Source: Euptelea pleiosperma (lineage: Eukaryota > Streptophyta > Magnoliopsida > Ranunculales > Eupteleaceae). Taken from it: a stretch of 64,000 bases of DNA. Below the pieces are notes generated by a model. That model worked only from the letters and a program-made list of their open reading frames with translations. It made no database searches and was not told the origin of the DNA. The stretch spans positions 7,863,464 to 7,927,463 of the forward strand of contig CM068548.1 of NCBI GenBank assembly GCA_035048495.1. Direction: 5' to 3'. The position numbers and the translations under genes were made by a program. Below are positions 45,278 to 57,491 of this stretch, in pieces. Numbering within the stretch: position 1 is the first letter of the stretch; the number at the start of each line of letters is the position of its first letter.

Positions 45278-46231
45278 TCAACTGATGTAGTACATAGGGT
45301 CGGGCACCTTGAAGGTCCGGTTGCCTGTGTTGGTCCCCAAAATGTCACTCCATTGATCCCCCATGTTCCCAAGAATTCTATAACCTTTCTCCTCTAGCTT
45401 CTTCCTCTGATCTGATTTGTACACAACCGCCGTTGTCCCCGATGCATACGACCCCCTGCAATCGCATGAACATGCAAATTAGATAATTCGTCAACAAGTT
45501 ACGTAATAAAGCTCGAAAAAAAGGGTTACTTTAGTATCAGCTCCTCCCAGGTACTGTATCCGGCGCTTTGAAGATTGGTTACAGTAATGTTTCTTTGTGT
45601 CTCCGATCTTCCAGTTAAGAAGACAACCTTGAAACCTAGAGAGAGTAATTTCTTGTATAGCCTGAGACTTTCCGGCAATGCCGGTGCTTTTCCTGTAACG
45701 ACCCATTGATCGAATAACGTCGAATTATATTTCTCAACCCTGAAATATATGAAGGATCAAAAGTAATTAACATCCATACATACTGAAATTGTATATGTGT
45801 AGGGTAAGAAGCTGCATTCTATATAAATGAACATACCCAAATCCATGCTCAGCATAGTAAGGTAGATTAGATAGTGTAGTCTCATCGATATCGAAGACCC
45901 ATATGTCCTTTCCATCTCCGGCGAGGTTGAGGCTCTCGGCATAGAGTACAGCTTCATCAGCGACAAGTTTCGAGTCGTCACGATATAGGTCACCAAGCAT
46001 GTAGTGACCAACATAGTCCTCACATTGGACTGGAATTGTTTCCCAGCTACGAATGTTGTTAGTCTCAACGCCCAGACGCCAACTGGAGCACGAGAGACCC
46101 TCAATGTGGTGGCCACCGGAGCCGGATTGCGGCCGGATGAGGTGAATTGGAAGGGGAAGTCCCCCATGGCCATGAGAAGCATGGCCAGTTGCAAAGATGG
46201 TGAAGAGGTAGAGGAGTGATAGCTCTTCCAT
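45278..46231 (-). CDS. HAD-family acid phosphatase (class B / VSP-like), 3 exons, 260 aa
   Basis: Exons on the - strand: 46231-45837, 45739-45530, 45455-45278 (783 nt). Introns are 97 and 74 bp, both phase 2, in the same places as in the 7.2-kb gene. Signal peptide at about 1-18; motif I FDIDET with Asp114/Asp116; motif II FLTGR with Thr174; motif III Lys215 in VVYKS; motif IV GDQWSD with Asp235/Asp239; C terminus VPDPMYYIS. All HAD catalytic residues are present, so a secreted or vacuolar phosphomonoesterase is expected, possibly with a storage role as in VSPs. The start is the first ATG after a TATA-like TATTTAA (46281-46287, - strand). Very similar to the gene at 52701-53642, including flanks, so a recent duplicate. 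The 5' flank carries a MITE that the sister gene lacks at that site. Confidence 0.93.
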
Positions 46232-46280
46232 GGAGTGCCACTTGAAATTTTACTTGTCTCCTCTTTTCTGTTTGGGTCCT

Positions 46281-46287
46281 TAAATAA
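46281..46287 (-). promoter_or_regulatory. Candidate TATA box
   Basis: TATTTAA about 50 bases above the ATG, conserved in position and flanks (GTTTATTTAA.GACCCAAA) with the sister gene (53698-53704). Confidence 0.4.
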
Positions 46288-46351
46288 ACAGGTTCTTCTA
46301 AAAGTGAACCTTGTACAGTAGGCTAACAACATGATAGACCAAAATAATTGG

Positions 46352-46696
46352 GAGTAGAACTTTGCTGACCACCTACAATATGAACCATACGTGGCATATT
46401 CTTAGAGATTTTTAACCCTATGGATGTTTGGCACAACCTTAGATACACATACTGACCAAAAATTAACCTGATTAGTGATTTCTAAGCCTTCGATTGGAGT
46501 CGTTTTCATGGGTTAATTTTTAACCGTTGAATTTGAGTAATATTGACCATTATTTGGGGTACGAAGATCCAAAAGATTGAAACCAGTAATCAGGCTGGTC
46601 TGTAGGTCCACCTAGGGATTCGCCAAACATCTGGTCAGCGTCCTCAAATAGTATGCAACGTGGCTCATAATGTGGGCGGTCAGCAAAGTTCTACTC
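46352..46696. mobile_element. MITE-A copy in the 5' flank of acid phosphatase 2
   Basis: Perfect 19-bp TIRs GAGTAGAACTTTGCTGACC. TSD AATAATTGG / AATAATTAG at 46343-46351 and 46697-46705 (8 of 9). It splits a flank that is continuous in the duplicate gene: CACGTGTTC and GGACTGGCATTTGATGGG lie beyond it at 46728 here and at about 53778 there. Confidence 0.8.
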
Positions 46697-46939
46697 AATA
46701 ATTAGAACCTGTTACTTGTATGGCTCACGTGTTCGAGGGTGGACTGGCATTTGATGGGCTCCACCTAAGACATTTCCTGGCTAAAATTGACCTGGTTATC
46801 GCAATCACCTGGACAGAGACCCTCAATGTGAATCACATGTGCAGCTACCGGATTGGGACCCTATATTTTCCTTGGATTGCATATCTTTTATAAATAGGGT
46901 CGTGGTGTAACAAGATAAAAGTTACTCACCTTTTCCATG

Positions 46940-47230
46940 TAGGCCCACTGACCGCATGGATGTTTAGCCCACCACTTGGTAGACATTCATACAAAAACAT
47001 CAGCTTGTTTGTTGATTTTTAGCCGTTGGTTTGAGAACTTAAAATAATGGTTGAAGCCAACGACTAGAATCAAAGTTCTAAAATCTAATGGCTAAAGATT
47101 ACAAATCAGGGTGATTTTTGGTGTGTATATCCACCGAGAGATGGGCTAAACATCCATGCAATCAGTAGACCCAGATGGAAGCGGTGACTAACAAAAATCG
47201 TGCTACCTGACGCCAAAAATCGTCAGGTAT
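46940..47230. mobile_element. MITE-B-like copy
   Basis: GGATGTTTAGCCCACCACTT at the left and GGGCTAAACATCCATGCAAT at the right. Its right flank (GTAGACCCAGATGGAAGCGG, then CAGGTATAT) matches the arm of the 6571-7041 element. Confidence 0.55.
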
Positions 47231-47359
47231 ATTTGTACATCTTTTTCTGATAAATATATACATTAGCACGTTTAAAACATTTGATGTATTGGTATAGTAG
47301 ACCTGAAAGATGGACTACCAACTTCATCAGAGGAATCTGTTCTGGACATGTTATATTGG

Positions 47360-47760
47360 AAAGGGTCGGGTCGGGCTCAGTGCCATCAACAACCGTTGGA
47401 TTCGTGGAATTCATGGCCGAAATCACGACTCCCGGTAGGGGTCAGAAAAGGGGGGCTTTTGGGGCTGAACCTATTGGAAATAGTAACTGATCGAATGATT
47501 ATGACCATCCATTTCTGTTACATCCTTTGATATATGGGTCAGGCTCAGGAGTCCCATTTTTCTGTCCCCTCTCGGGTGTCATGATCTCGGCTGCAAATCC
47601 ATCGGTGGTTGATAGTGCTGAGTTGGCATCACTTTTTGCAGTGCCTGCAGCTTAGTGCTATAAAGTATCAACCACCGTTTGATTCTCAAAATCCACGGCC
47701 AAGAACAAGACTCTCTAGAGGGGGCAGAAAAAGGGGACTCTTCAACCCGACCCTTGATAT
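47360..47760. mobile_element. Two family-I repeats
   Basis: 47366-47475 and 47538-47757. The second is bounded by GGGTCAGGCTCAGGAGTCCC and GGGACTCTTCAACCCGACCC, inverted copies of each other, with CAACCACCGTTTGATTCTC and GAAATCCACGGCC-type text inside. Confidence 0.6.
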
Positions 47761-48359
47761 ATTGTATAGAAATATCTAGTGAGACCGGACCCACCTTAAC
47801 ATACAGTGTGATATTTTATAGCCATGGATTGAAAAGCATTATATAGGACGTTATAAACGGTAAAACTCCACAACCTGTTACAACGGCCGTTATTTCTATT
47901 ATTTTTTCCGTTATGTATTATTTTACTGGTATTGATATTTATTTTGGAAAAAAACATTATTGCAATAATGATTGGGCAACGCCATATCTCAAAATCTCTC
48001 ATCATCTACAAATCTATCTATTACTTTTATGGGTCGACTACTAGCATTCCAAATGGCCCGCAAACTAGACACCACGGACGCATCCCAAATATCTCTAATA
48101 ATAGAAGCCTTACCCAAGCAAATGGAGAAAATGTAGTCCCAAGTAATATATAGTGCCCCCACTATATTGGTTTCCTTCGTAGACCTACACATGTTACACC
48201 TTGGGTTGGGGGCTACATAGTCCCCTCGGTGGTTCAGCACCATGGATAAGAGAGACGGAGAGAGAGAGAGAGATGGTGTGGGTGCCCGAACAAAGGAAGG
48301 GTTGGGGGCTATTTTGGTCCAAGTGGGGTGCCCAACTGAAAGACGTGGGTGCCCGTAGA
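47761..48359. other. Intergenic, GA-rich segment
   Basis: No gene. An AACGG-like remnant lies at 47845-47935 (CGTTATAAACGG, CAACGGCCGTT). A (GA)n tract at 48250-48275 is followed by GGGTGCCC words like those of the 56.8-57.5 kb repeats. Confidence 0.4.
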
Positions 48360-49145
48360 GCGACTTTTTAATTACTTAGCATGTCATTTTTTCATATTTC
48401 CAAAATAGTTCCTTATGAACAACTTAATTACTTTTCATGTCGTTTCTTCCATATTTCTAAAACAATCCCTTAATACCTACAATAACCTACTCAACTACTT
48501 CACCTCGACAACTTCAGAATAATGATTCTCCAAGTGTGCTTTGAGTTGTCATAATTTACAGAATTGCCCCTCCAAACAAATCTTCCAAAACTACTATTTG
48601 GGTTGAAACTCTTATTTTGCCACTTTTTTCAAAGACACCCCTATAATCAGTCATGTGCAACGCACGGTGCGCCTGTAAAAAAAAAAAAAAAAACAATAAA
48701 CAAAAATAACTATCAATGTAATAAATGCCCCTCTCTATTAAAAGTTCATTAAATGCTCATTTAGCCTACTTATTCTAATAGAATATAACTTATTGATAAG
48801 TACTTAATTAACTTTCATTACATCATTCTTATTTTCAATAAATCTCTTTTTATAATCACTTAATTACTTACCATGCCATTATTCCCATATTACAAAATCC
48901 TTCCTTAATAACAACTTAATTACTTTCTATGTTATTTCTCCAGTAACAACCTATAAATAACTACCTTTCTATTCTATATAAACAATTTAAGAATTTTAAT
49001 TTTCTAGTTGTGTCATGAGTTGCCACAATTTATAGACAGGCTCTTCAAGCTAATCTTCTAAACTACTCTTTGGGTTGAAACTTTCTTATTTTGCCACTTC
49101 TTCCAGAAGGCCCCTACAATCACTCACGGCCCATTAGTTACTATT
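48360..49145. mobile_element. AT-rich repeats, probably Helitron-derived (two units)
   Basis: Two units end respectively in CCCCTATAATCAGTCATGTG plus GCAACGCACGGTGCGCC (48640-48677) and CCCCTACAATCACTCACGGC (about 49125). The first ending contains a GTGC...GCAC hairpin, typical of Helitron 3' regions. Confidence 0.45.
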
Positions 49146-50939
49146 TTGAAGCCAAAACTGTGTTGGGGCACCCTTTTCACACGATGTTCACACAACTCTC
49201 ACTTATGCACTACCTATAAAATTGGAGGTCCATCATCAACATTGATGTTGGACGACAGTGTGCGTGCGCAACATGACACACTCTTAGAGACTACCAACTA
49301 TAAGGATGTTTTTCCCATCCTTAGGTAAACCTACATACCAAAAATTAGCCTGATTAGTGATTTCAAACCTTTGGATATGAGTATCCCAAATAATGTTCGA
49401 AATCCAAAGTTTAAGATAAATCATAAAGAATGTATATTTTTTTAGATAATTGTAGTGTCCACACCAATAACATCTTGGCACATGTATTTAAGGAAACTGG
49501 GACCATGCTAACCCGTTTTACCCCTTTTATGTTTTAGTTTCAAAAAAGGGTTAGATTCCCTAGGTAGCCTAGAACTCTCATTAATAGTTGGACAATTCAA
49601 GTGTCGAAGACATGTGACCTTATAACAACTCATTTTTATTTAAAAATAAAAGCACAACTTAATTTAGTTTTGAATATACAACGCACTTAGTGTGTCTTTC
49701 TGAATAAAGGGCATAGTAGGTGCGTGGAATAGAATTTGAAAAAATAAATAAAACTAAGATGATTTGCTAAGAGTTGGGTCCCTTGAGTCTGACCCTAGTC
49801 TAACCTCTATTTAGAAGGGCCTTGCATATTTGGGCCCGGCCTGGTCCTAAGGTCTTAAAATTTATAAAACAACCCTTTTTAGGGCTTTCAAAGGGCTGGG
49901 CCCCCTTACAAGAAGGCCGGATTGACTGCCCTAATGGTGGTTGACCACCTCTTCACCTTGATCGGCACATACTCTGGCACACCAAGCCTGAGCTACTAGC
50001 CTCGATGGCAGCAGAAATGCTACCTTAGTCGGCACTGCGGCCAGCTCCATTATCCGACGGAACCACAGCCGCCCAAAAAAAGAAGGCCAGCAGCCCAACC
50101 GGCCGGTGCTCTGACCCACCGACCAGCAACTCTTCTACGACCTTAACTGCTAACTAGCAGTTCCACCAAGATGGCAACTAACACTCGTCGCCATGGATGA
50201 AGAAGAAAATCGACAAAGAAAAAGAAGAAACAGATGGAAGAAGAAAGGAAGGTCTCTTTCTCAAAGGCGTGTTGGAGAATTTTAGCTTGGGGGCTTACTT
50301 GGTGTGTAGCATACCATGGTGTGCACACCATCCCCTCTTTTTTTCCATTATCTGTATGTTGCACACACAAAACAGGCACGCACGCCCATGCACTCTCGTT
50401 TGACTTCTATTTGGGCCCTATAATTGACTCTAATATTGTGGGCCCGGACCAGCCCATGCTTAGGCCACATTTTATGGGCCCCATAGATGCAGACCCACGC
50501 AACATACTTAATCTAGACCCTAGGCACAACCCAATTAGCCTACTCTATAGGGCTCAAGCCCATACCTTCCCAAACCATGTTTGACAGTAGATCATACTTG
50601 GAGTTTTCTCCAAACCACCTTGGGCCACCAGAATTTCGGATCAGGTTGACCTTACACCATTCTATTGGTGGTCCCATCATAGACTCCATCCTCGGTCTAC
50701 CGACACATCAGAATTGTTAGATAACATTACCATCCAATTTGCAGACTCAACTCAGATTTCTTTTTCGAGGCCTACCTATATGGGCCGATCTTCGCATCCA
50801 ACACTCTATGGCAATCCACTAGACTTGGGGGCCTACCCCATGCCTCATCGCATCACCAGAATATCAAACCAGGTTGATCTCATTCGATTGGTGGGTCCAG
50901 GATACATTAATACTTTGGCCACCAATTATCTGATCCAAT
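49146..50939. other. Intergenic, mostly unrecognised
   Basis: A MITE-A half lies at 49255-49440. Between 49500 and 50940 I see no supported gene; several GC-richer stretches (49800-50130, 50430-50700) contain GGGCC/GGCCC words and short unconvincing frames. Confidence 0.4.
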
Positions 50940-51570
50940 TAATTCTGGGCCCACCGGCCGCATGGATGTTTAGCCTATTGGTGGACATACATACCAAAAA
51001 TCACCATGATTTATAGGAATATATGTGTTCAACAGCAAAAATCATCAAACAAGCTGATTTTTGGTATCAATGTCTACCAAAGGGTGGGCTAAACATAATG
51101 CAGTCAGTGGGCCCAGATGGCAGCGGTAAGTTACAAAAATGTTGCTAGTTACATCGGGACCCTTGACCATTACCCCACGTGGTTGTCATCTCTGTTGTGT
51201 TCTTTATTTATTTATTTTTCTTCTTGAGAAGGAGGTCTCTCTGAAGAGGACTCTCGTGGGCCTACATACATCATTGTTTTGGGCCCACTAAACGTAAGGA
51301 TGGTTTTGGCCCACACGTTAGTGGATATACATACCAAAAACAATAAGCTCGATTGCGTTATCAATGATACCTGTTTTATTAGTGACTATAGCCGTTGGAT
51401 TTAGGCATTTTTTTTGGGGTGCAAATGGCTAGAAATCATCAATGAAGCTCATTTATGATCAGTGGGCTAAACATCCATGTGATCAGTGTGCGCAACAAAA
51501 TGAGCTACATAGGTCCAGTGGGCACAGCGCATAAGAGTGAGAGTCCTCTCAATCTAAAATTTTCTCCTCG
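50940..51570. mobile_element. Two MITE-B copies
   Basis: 50940-51160 (CGCATGGATGTTTAGCCTAT and mirrored GGGTGGGCTAAACATAATGC) and 51235-51568 (GGACTCTCGTGGGCCTACAT at the left, GAGTCCTCTCAATCTAAAAT at the right). Confidence 0.55.
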
Positions 51571-52640
51571 TGGGGTGGTCAGCTAAAATGTGCGCAGTTA
51601 AGGGGTTGATTGCTAGCTTTCCTCCTATTTTAATTGAAAGTAAAATTTTTGGAAGATTTTTTCTTGTCTTTGTAAGGGTTGCATATCTACAAAAAATATT
51701 ATTGTCACATCCTTCCATTCCTTGCAAAGAAAAGAAATTAACTTTTTGGACTGAAGCACAGATGCAACCAACGTAAAAGACGAGAACAAATTCCTCGTAG
51801 ACCACACCTTAGAATTTTTTTTTCTTTTATTTTTGGTAAGCCATACCTTTGAAACACAGGGGCCAGTTTTGCTTGTCCTCATCAAACATAAGGTACTAAT
51901 GAAGTTGTGCTAAAGTGTCTTGTATTGTGCGGGTCTAGCTCCATGTTGAGCTGTCTGTATCAGCCGACTTGGGTGTTATAAAGGCACCATGCTCCTGTCC
52001 GAGAGTTTGGGGGCCTCCACCAGAAGAAATGACATTTTTTATCCGTATAAGTCGTACAATTTGTGCAGTAAAGCTTATTTTGTGGATACTTCGAATATTT
52101 CATTATATCAGAGATAATATATTCTCTAAAGAGGCATAGAGGTTTCACTTTTATATTGAGAGAGTTAGTGACAGAGGAAACAATTATTAACCTAATTCTT
52201 TAGAGATAATGAAAAGCTCTTCTCACTCATGGACGTAGGCACATTACCGAAGCACATAAATTTACAATGTTTCTGTGATTGATATATAAATTTACAGTGT
52301 TTCTGTGATTGATATTTTCGATTCTCTCTATTTTTGCTTGTTTGTGGAAAGTCGAGTTTTATAAGTACAATGGAACAGAATCACTAATAACTGCTGGACC
52401 ACCAATTCAAGTATTATGCTTTTAGGTCTAGACCTAAAGGTGAAAACTTGCTCATTGTAATTAGTTTGATTTTCAGGCTATACTCCGGGATCCATCCAAG
52501 AAGTTAGCTCACATATTAAATAGTCTAGATCAGTTAGTTGGTGGGCTATAGTAATGGACCTCTCTCTCTCTCTCTCTCTCTTTGTGTGTGTTTAACATGT
52601 GATTAGTTCGCAAATTAACAATTTCATAAGACACCATGTA
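51571..52640. other. Intergenic, no gene recognised
   Basis: Contains a 30-bp tandem duplication (52256-52315: ATAAATTTACARTGTTTCTG and following, twice) and a (CT)n tract at 52561-52580. Nothing else supported. Confidence 0.5.
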
Positions 52641-52700
52641 ATCTTCCAAACTTATTTCAATTATATAAGATAAGATGGTCAACAATACCCAAAACTCAAA

Positions 52701-53642
52701 TCAACTAATGTAGTACATAGGGTCGGGCACTTTGAAGGTCCGGTTGCCTGTGTTGGTCCCCAAAATGTCACTCCATTGATCCCCCATGTTCCCAAGAATT
52801 CTATAGCCTTTCTCTTCTAGCTTCATCCTCTGACTTGATTTGTACACAACCGCGGTTGTCCCCGAAGCCGACGATCCCCTGCAACCCCATAAACACCATC
52901 AATGGTCAAGATATAACCTTAATCATAGAATAAATGCATTTGTCAACATGTACTAAAGCTCGAAAAAAGGGTTACTTTAGTATAAGCTTCTCCCATGTGT
53001 GGTATCCGACTCTTTTAAGATTGGTTGCAGTAATGTTTCTTTGTGTTTCCGATCTTCCTGTTAGGAAGACAACCTTGAAACCTAGTGATAGTAATTTCTT
53101 GTATAGCCTGAGACTCTCCGGCAATGCCGGTGCTTTTCCTGTATCGACCCATTGATTGAATGCCGTCGCGTTATATAGTTCAGCCCTGAAATAGATCAAG
53201 GATCAATAGTAAAATTACATTCAAACATACTAAATTTATATAAATTAACGTACCCAAATCCATGCTTAGCATAATAAGGTAGATTAGATAGTGTAGTCTC
53301 GTCGATATCGAAAACCCATATGTCCTTGCCATCTCCTGTGAGGTTGAGGCTCTTGGCATAGAGAGCAGCCTCGTCGGCTACAATTTTCGAGTCCTTACGA
53401 TATAGGTGACCAAGCATGTAGTGACCAATATAGTCCTCACACTTAAGTGGAACTGTTTTCCAGTTACGAACATTGTTTGTCTCTACGCCGAGACGCCAAC
53501 TGACGCACGAGAGACCGTCGATGTGGTGGCCACCGGAGCCCGATTGTGGCCGGAGGAGGTGAATTTGAAGGGGAATTATGCCATGGGAAGCATGGAAAAT
53601 TGAAAGGATAGTCACGAGGAAGAGGAGTGATAGCTGTTCCAT
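52701..53642 (-). CDS. HAD-family acid phosphatase (class B / VSP-like), 3 exons, 258 aa
   Basis: Exons on the - strand: 53642-53254, 53185-52976, 52878-52701 (777 nt). Introns are 68 and 97 bp, phase 2. Signal peptide at about 1-20 (MEQLSLLFLVTILSIFHASH); motif I FDIDET with Asp112/Asp114; Thr172 in FLTGR; Lys213; GDQWSD with Asp233/Asp237; C terminus VPDPMYYIS. It is the closest relative of the gene at 45278-46231, with the third exons nearly identical and similarity continuing into both flanks (about 52640-53830 against 45215-46790). It sits about 6.5 kb from its sister in the same orientation, so a tandem duplication with later transposon insertion between. An active enzyme is expected; whether it is expressed cannot be told. 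Confidence 0.93.
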
Positions 53643-53697
53643 GGAGAGGGCACAACCACATGAAATTTTACTTGTAACCCTTATCTCTTTGGGTCAT

Positions 53698-53704
53698 TAA
53701 ATAA
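53698..53704 (-). promoter_or_regulatory. Candidate TATA box
   Basis: TATTTAA about 56 bases above the ATG, equivalent to the one at 46281-46287 in the duplicate. Confidence 0.4.
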
Positions 53705-53853
53705 ACAATGGCAGTGCCCCTGATGATTATAGATCCAAATAGTGGTCTAGTATCCCTACACAGCTAGCTACGGTGATCACGTGTTCTAAAGTGGACTGCC
53801 ATTTGATGGGCCCCACCACCACCTACGATGCCCTGAAGAAATTCGCAATATTT

Positions 53854-54248
53854 GAGTAAACCTTCGCTCACACCCGTGTGTGAGCAAAGCCGATCACACA
53901 CCACAATATGTGCCACGTGGCATATTATTTGAGGACGATTACTGTATGGATGTTTGATCAGTCTCTCTTTGGACCTGTGAACCTCAAATCAGCCTTATTA
54001 GTTATGTCAGACCTTTGGATCTAGTACCCCAAATAATGGTCAATAATGCTTTAAATTCTACGGTTAAAATCCACCCATGCAAATGACTCCAATCCAACGC
54101 TTAGAAATCACTAATCAAGGTAATTTTTGGCTTACATGCCCACCGAGGGACTAGCCAAACATCCATACGGTCATCGTCCTCTAAGAGTGTGCCTCGTGGC
54201 TCATATTGTGATGTGTGATCGGCTTTGCTCACACACAGAGGTTTTCTC
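53854..54248. mobile_element. Complete MITE-A, perfect 9-bp TSD
   Basis: GCAATATTT is duplicated exactly at 53845-53853 and 54249-54257. TIRs start GAGTAAACCTTCGCTCACA / GAGAAAACCTCTGTGTGTG and continue GTGTGTGAGCAAAGCCGATC in both arms (about 55 bp). The 9-bp TSD places MITE-A with Mutator-type elements. This is the reference copy for the family here. Confidence 0.85.
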
Positions 54249-54426
54249 GCAATATTTTATCTAATCGACCACTAGATCGATCAAACGGTTGATTGGTGGT
54301 TTTTGAGTCTCTGACATATATATTAATTAGATCTCCTAGACGGGACCATCAGATGATGAGATCTAGTGTGTACGTCAGCCACGTGTGCATTTCCCTTACA
54401 GAGACCCTAGATGTCCCTTTGGATTG

Positions 54427-54607
54427 GAGTAAAACTTCTGTCACAATGGGATTACAAATCACACAAAACATAGCCAATGCGTTCTCGGCATGTACACCTA
54501 AAAAGCAAAAGCGCATGGGTACGTTGCAAAAGCACTTGTGTACGTGCGGAGAACTCATTGGCTGTGTTTTGTGTGATTTACAATTTCGTGTGATGGAAGT
54601 TTTACTC
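54427..54607. mobile_element. Small TIR element, sister of 8334-8504
   Basis: 181 bp, inverted ends GAGTAAAACTTCTGTCACA / TGTGATGGAAGTTTTACTC, flanked by TTTGGATTG and CTTGGATTG (8 of 9 bases). Confidence 0.8.
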
Positions 54608-54616
54608 CTTGGATTG

Positions 54617-56809
54617 CATCCCCCAAGGGAACCTTTAATGACCTTTGCTTTGGCACTCTTATGACTCTTGCCCACCATTAAAAAATAAAAAACCAATCTC
54701 ATTCAGATACAAATCAAACATCCAATGGGATCTATATTTGGATATTTCTATTGGAAATAGTAACCTGATCAAAAGATCATGACCATCCATTATGTAGACT
54801 TCTGTCATCGCTTTGGTATATTTTATAGAAATAGCTAGTGAGTCTGCGCCAATTTCACAATTGGCCTTTTCCTATGTGCCATGAACATGACTGAATAGGA
54901 GATGTGTCTATCATTCTTGACTTTTGTGTAAAGGTTATGGGTGTAGGGGTAGGGGGGGAGGCACTGCGTTGCACGTGAGTGATTATAGTGGCATCATCAA
55001 TGTTGATGACGACGTGCCATATATAATATAGTATGAGCCGCATGGCATGGCACACTCTTAGTGACCACTGACTATATGGATGTTTGTCCCATCTAGCTGG
55101 ACTTACATACTAATATTCAAACTGATTAGTAACTTTTATCCGTTGGATTAGTCTTTTCCATGGTTTATTTTTTGTATGTAGGTCTACTTAGGCCAAACAT
55201 CCATTTATACAGTCAGTAGTCTCTAAGAGTGTGCTACATGGCTCTAACAATCGTCCGTCGTCAATGTTGTTGAGCGTGGTATGAATATGTGAAGCAAGGG
55301 GGTTGTATTGAAATAAGAATAGGTAGTACGATAACATGGGATTTAATGAATTTTTTTAGTTCTTGCACAGAAAGACTTTAGAATATTGGCTTGAGTGAAA
55401 TTCTATTGGCTTGAGTGAAACTCATGTGGATGGCAACCCCGATTTTGGCTTTTTCAAAATGCAGTGTTAGCATCGTCCTATGATCATTTACGTCCCATGG
55501 CTATTGGATTGATGCATTTTTTATTAGTGATTTGTAGCCATTGAATTCTATTTTTTTAATGATATTATTATTAAAATAATGAACGACTGAAATTTCATTA
55601 GCACGTAGTATTAGAAACAATATTATATAGGGATAATTTTGGAATAAAGGTGCGAGAAGGATAGTTTTGAAAAATTGATAATCTAAGGGTCAGTTGTGGG
55701 TGATAATTTCTTTTAAAATGTGAGTGACAGCTTCATATAAAGTGGCAATTTAAGGGGTAATTTCTTTTAAGTTTTGTAACGATTCTTCCATTGTGATGAT
55801 TATACCTAGCTTTGTTTACTCAACAATGGTATATACAAATATTAAACTATTATATGTCTAAAATGCCCTTTGAATATTGCATATCTTGTAATGGTATGAA
55901 TAAAATAGGTAGGGATACTTTTGGAATAAAAATCCACCACCTTGTAAAGGATTCATCTGTAATATAATAGAATAGATGTGATTGTAGGGTCGTTTTTGAA
56001 AGAGGTGGCAAAATATGAAAATTACAAACCAAATAGCAACTGAAGGGGCAATTCTAAAAGATTAATTAGGAGGGATGAGTCTAAAATTTTGGCAACTCAA
56101 CGGTGAGTTAGAAAAGTAAAATTTTGAAATTCAAAATGTCGAAGCAGTCCATTTAATTATTTCATGAAATCATTTATAAGTTGTATTTTAAGTGACATGG
56201 GCATTTTAGTAAAAAATTGTTAAGTAAGCCTTTTTGCTTTATAGTCACATTGAATGGAGTATAGACTATTTGCGAAGAATTCTAGAGGAAAGAAATGAAG
56301 GGAAAGAGCTGTAGAGCAAGAAAGTAGAGGAAAAGAGCAATAGAGGAAGTAAATGGAGGAAAGAGTTGAACTAAACTTTGTTGAAGTTGACTGACGTACG
56401 GTATTGTGCGTCAGCCAATCCTCAAAGCAAATTGATGCTATCAATTCATACTGATAATAACTGGAGGGTAATATGGGTATTTCAAAGAAAATTCGATGGT
56501 AAATTTAAAAAAGGCCTTAATGGACAGACGGTTACACCAAAGTGCCAATAATTTTGTAAATGAGACTTAATGGTCAATATTTTTATAAATATGGACTTAA
56601 AAGTAAGTTTTCCTAAATTTTTTGATTCAAAAGCGTTCCACAGTGATCAAAATGTCTTTATTATATATTTAACATATATTGGTATTAATTGAAAACTGTG
56701 GTGAAGTAAGAGCAGATTTATAAGATTTGGTTTATTTAAAGATAAATGAGGGGTGGTTTTGGAAATTTGACAACCCAAAGGGTATATACGATGGTTTCAT
56801 TCATTTAAG
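54617..56809. other. Intergenic, one MITE-A copy
   Basis: MITE-A remnants at about 54995-55290 (GGCATGGCACACTCTTAGTG to GTGTGCTACATGGCTC). A 22-bp sentence (TTGGCTTGAGTGAAA...) is tandemly repeated near 55388-55420. From 55300 to 56800 no gene or defined repeat. Confidence 0.45.
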
Positions 56810-57490
56810 GGTGCCTCTACGAGCACTCACCTCTTTAAGTTAGGGACCCACCTTTTTTATTACAAAAATGCCTCCTCCTGTTTGGGCACCCACTCCTCTC
56901 TCTCTCTCTCTCTCTATTGGCACCACATTTTTAAATTGGACACCCACAATTTTTATTACAAAATACCCCCTCTTGTTTAGGTACCTACTCTCTCTCTCTC
57001 TGGGCACCCACAACTTTAACTTGGGCACCCACATTTTTATTACAAAAATGTCCTCTTGTTTGGGCACCCACTCTATCTCTCTCTCTACAGGCACCCACAT
57101 CTTTAAGTTGGACCTATGTTTTAAAACTCGCCGAGTCGACTCGACCCGATCGTATTTCGAGTTGACTCGGAATACAAACTCGGATTTGCATGTCTCTCCG
57201 AGTTGACTCGGAAAATCGGCCGAGTCTTTACCGAGTCAACTATTTAAAGGCCGAGTCGACTCAAAATTAAATGTTTATTTTTAATTTATAAATTTTTTTT
57301 ACTATATTTTATAATTTTTCAAAGTTTTTTTAATAAATATTAATTTTTATATATTTAAATATTTAATAATTAATTTAATGACTCGCCGAGTCGACTCCCG
57401 AGTCGAGTCCGAGTTTTAAAACATAGAGTTGGACATCCACTCCTCTCTCTCTACGGGCACCCACCTCTTTAAGTTGGGCACCCACCTTTT
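56810..57490. repeat. Imperfect tandem repeats (GGGCACCCAC / CT-rich)
   Basis: About six imperfect units of 75-90 bp, each with GGGCACCCAC, TTTTTATTACAAAA and a (CT)n run. Interrupted at 57114-57426 by a CGAGT element with an exact TSD, so the array is older than that insertion. Confidence 0.6.
57114..57426. mobile_element. CGAGT-motif element with perfect 8-bp TSD
   Basis: Inverted ends CTATGTTTTAAAACTCG, TSD AGTTGGAC at 57106-57113 and 57427-57434. The body holds about 15 copies of CGAGT/ACTCG (CCGAGTCGACTCG) around an AT-rich centre. Same design and TSD length as the AACGG elements but with another word. Confidence 0.8.
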
Positions 57491-57491
57491 T

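Noticed and set aside
45757..46332. Longer - strand frame overlapping acid phosphatase 2
   Set aside because: Wrong frame; the other frame carries signal peptide and HAD motifs and splices cleanly.
50143..50600. Overlapping small frames near 50.2-50.6 kb
   Set aside because: No conserved motif, no splice pattern, and overlapping frames on both strands without codon preference.
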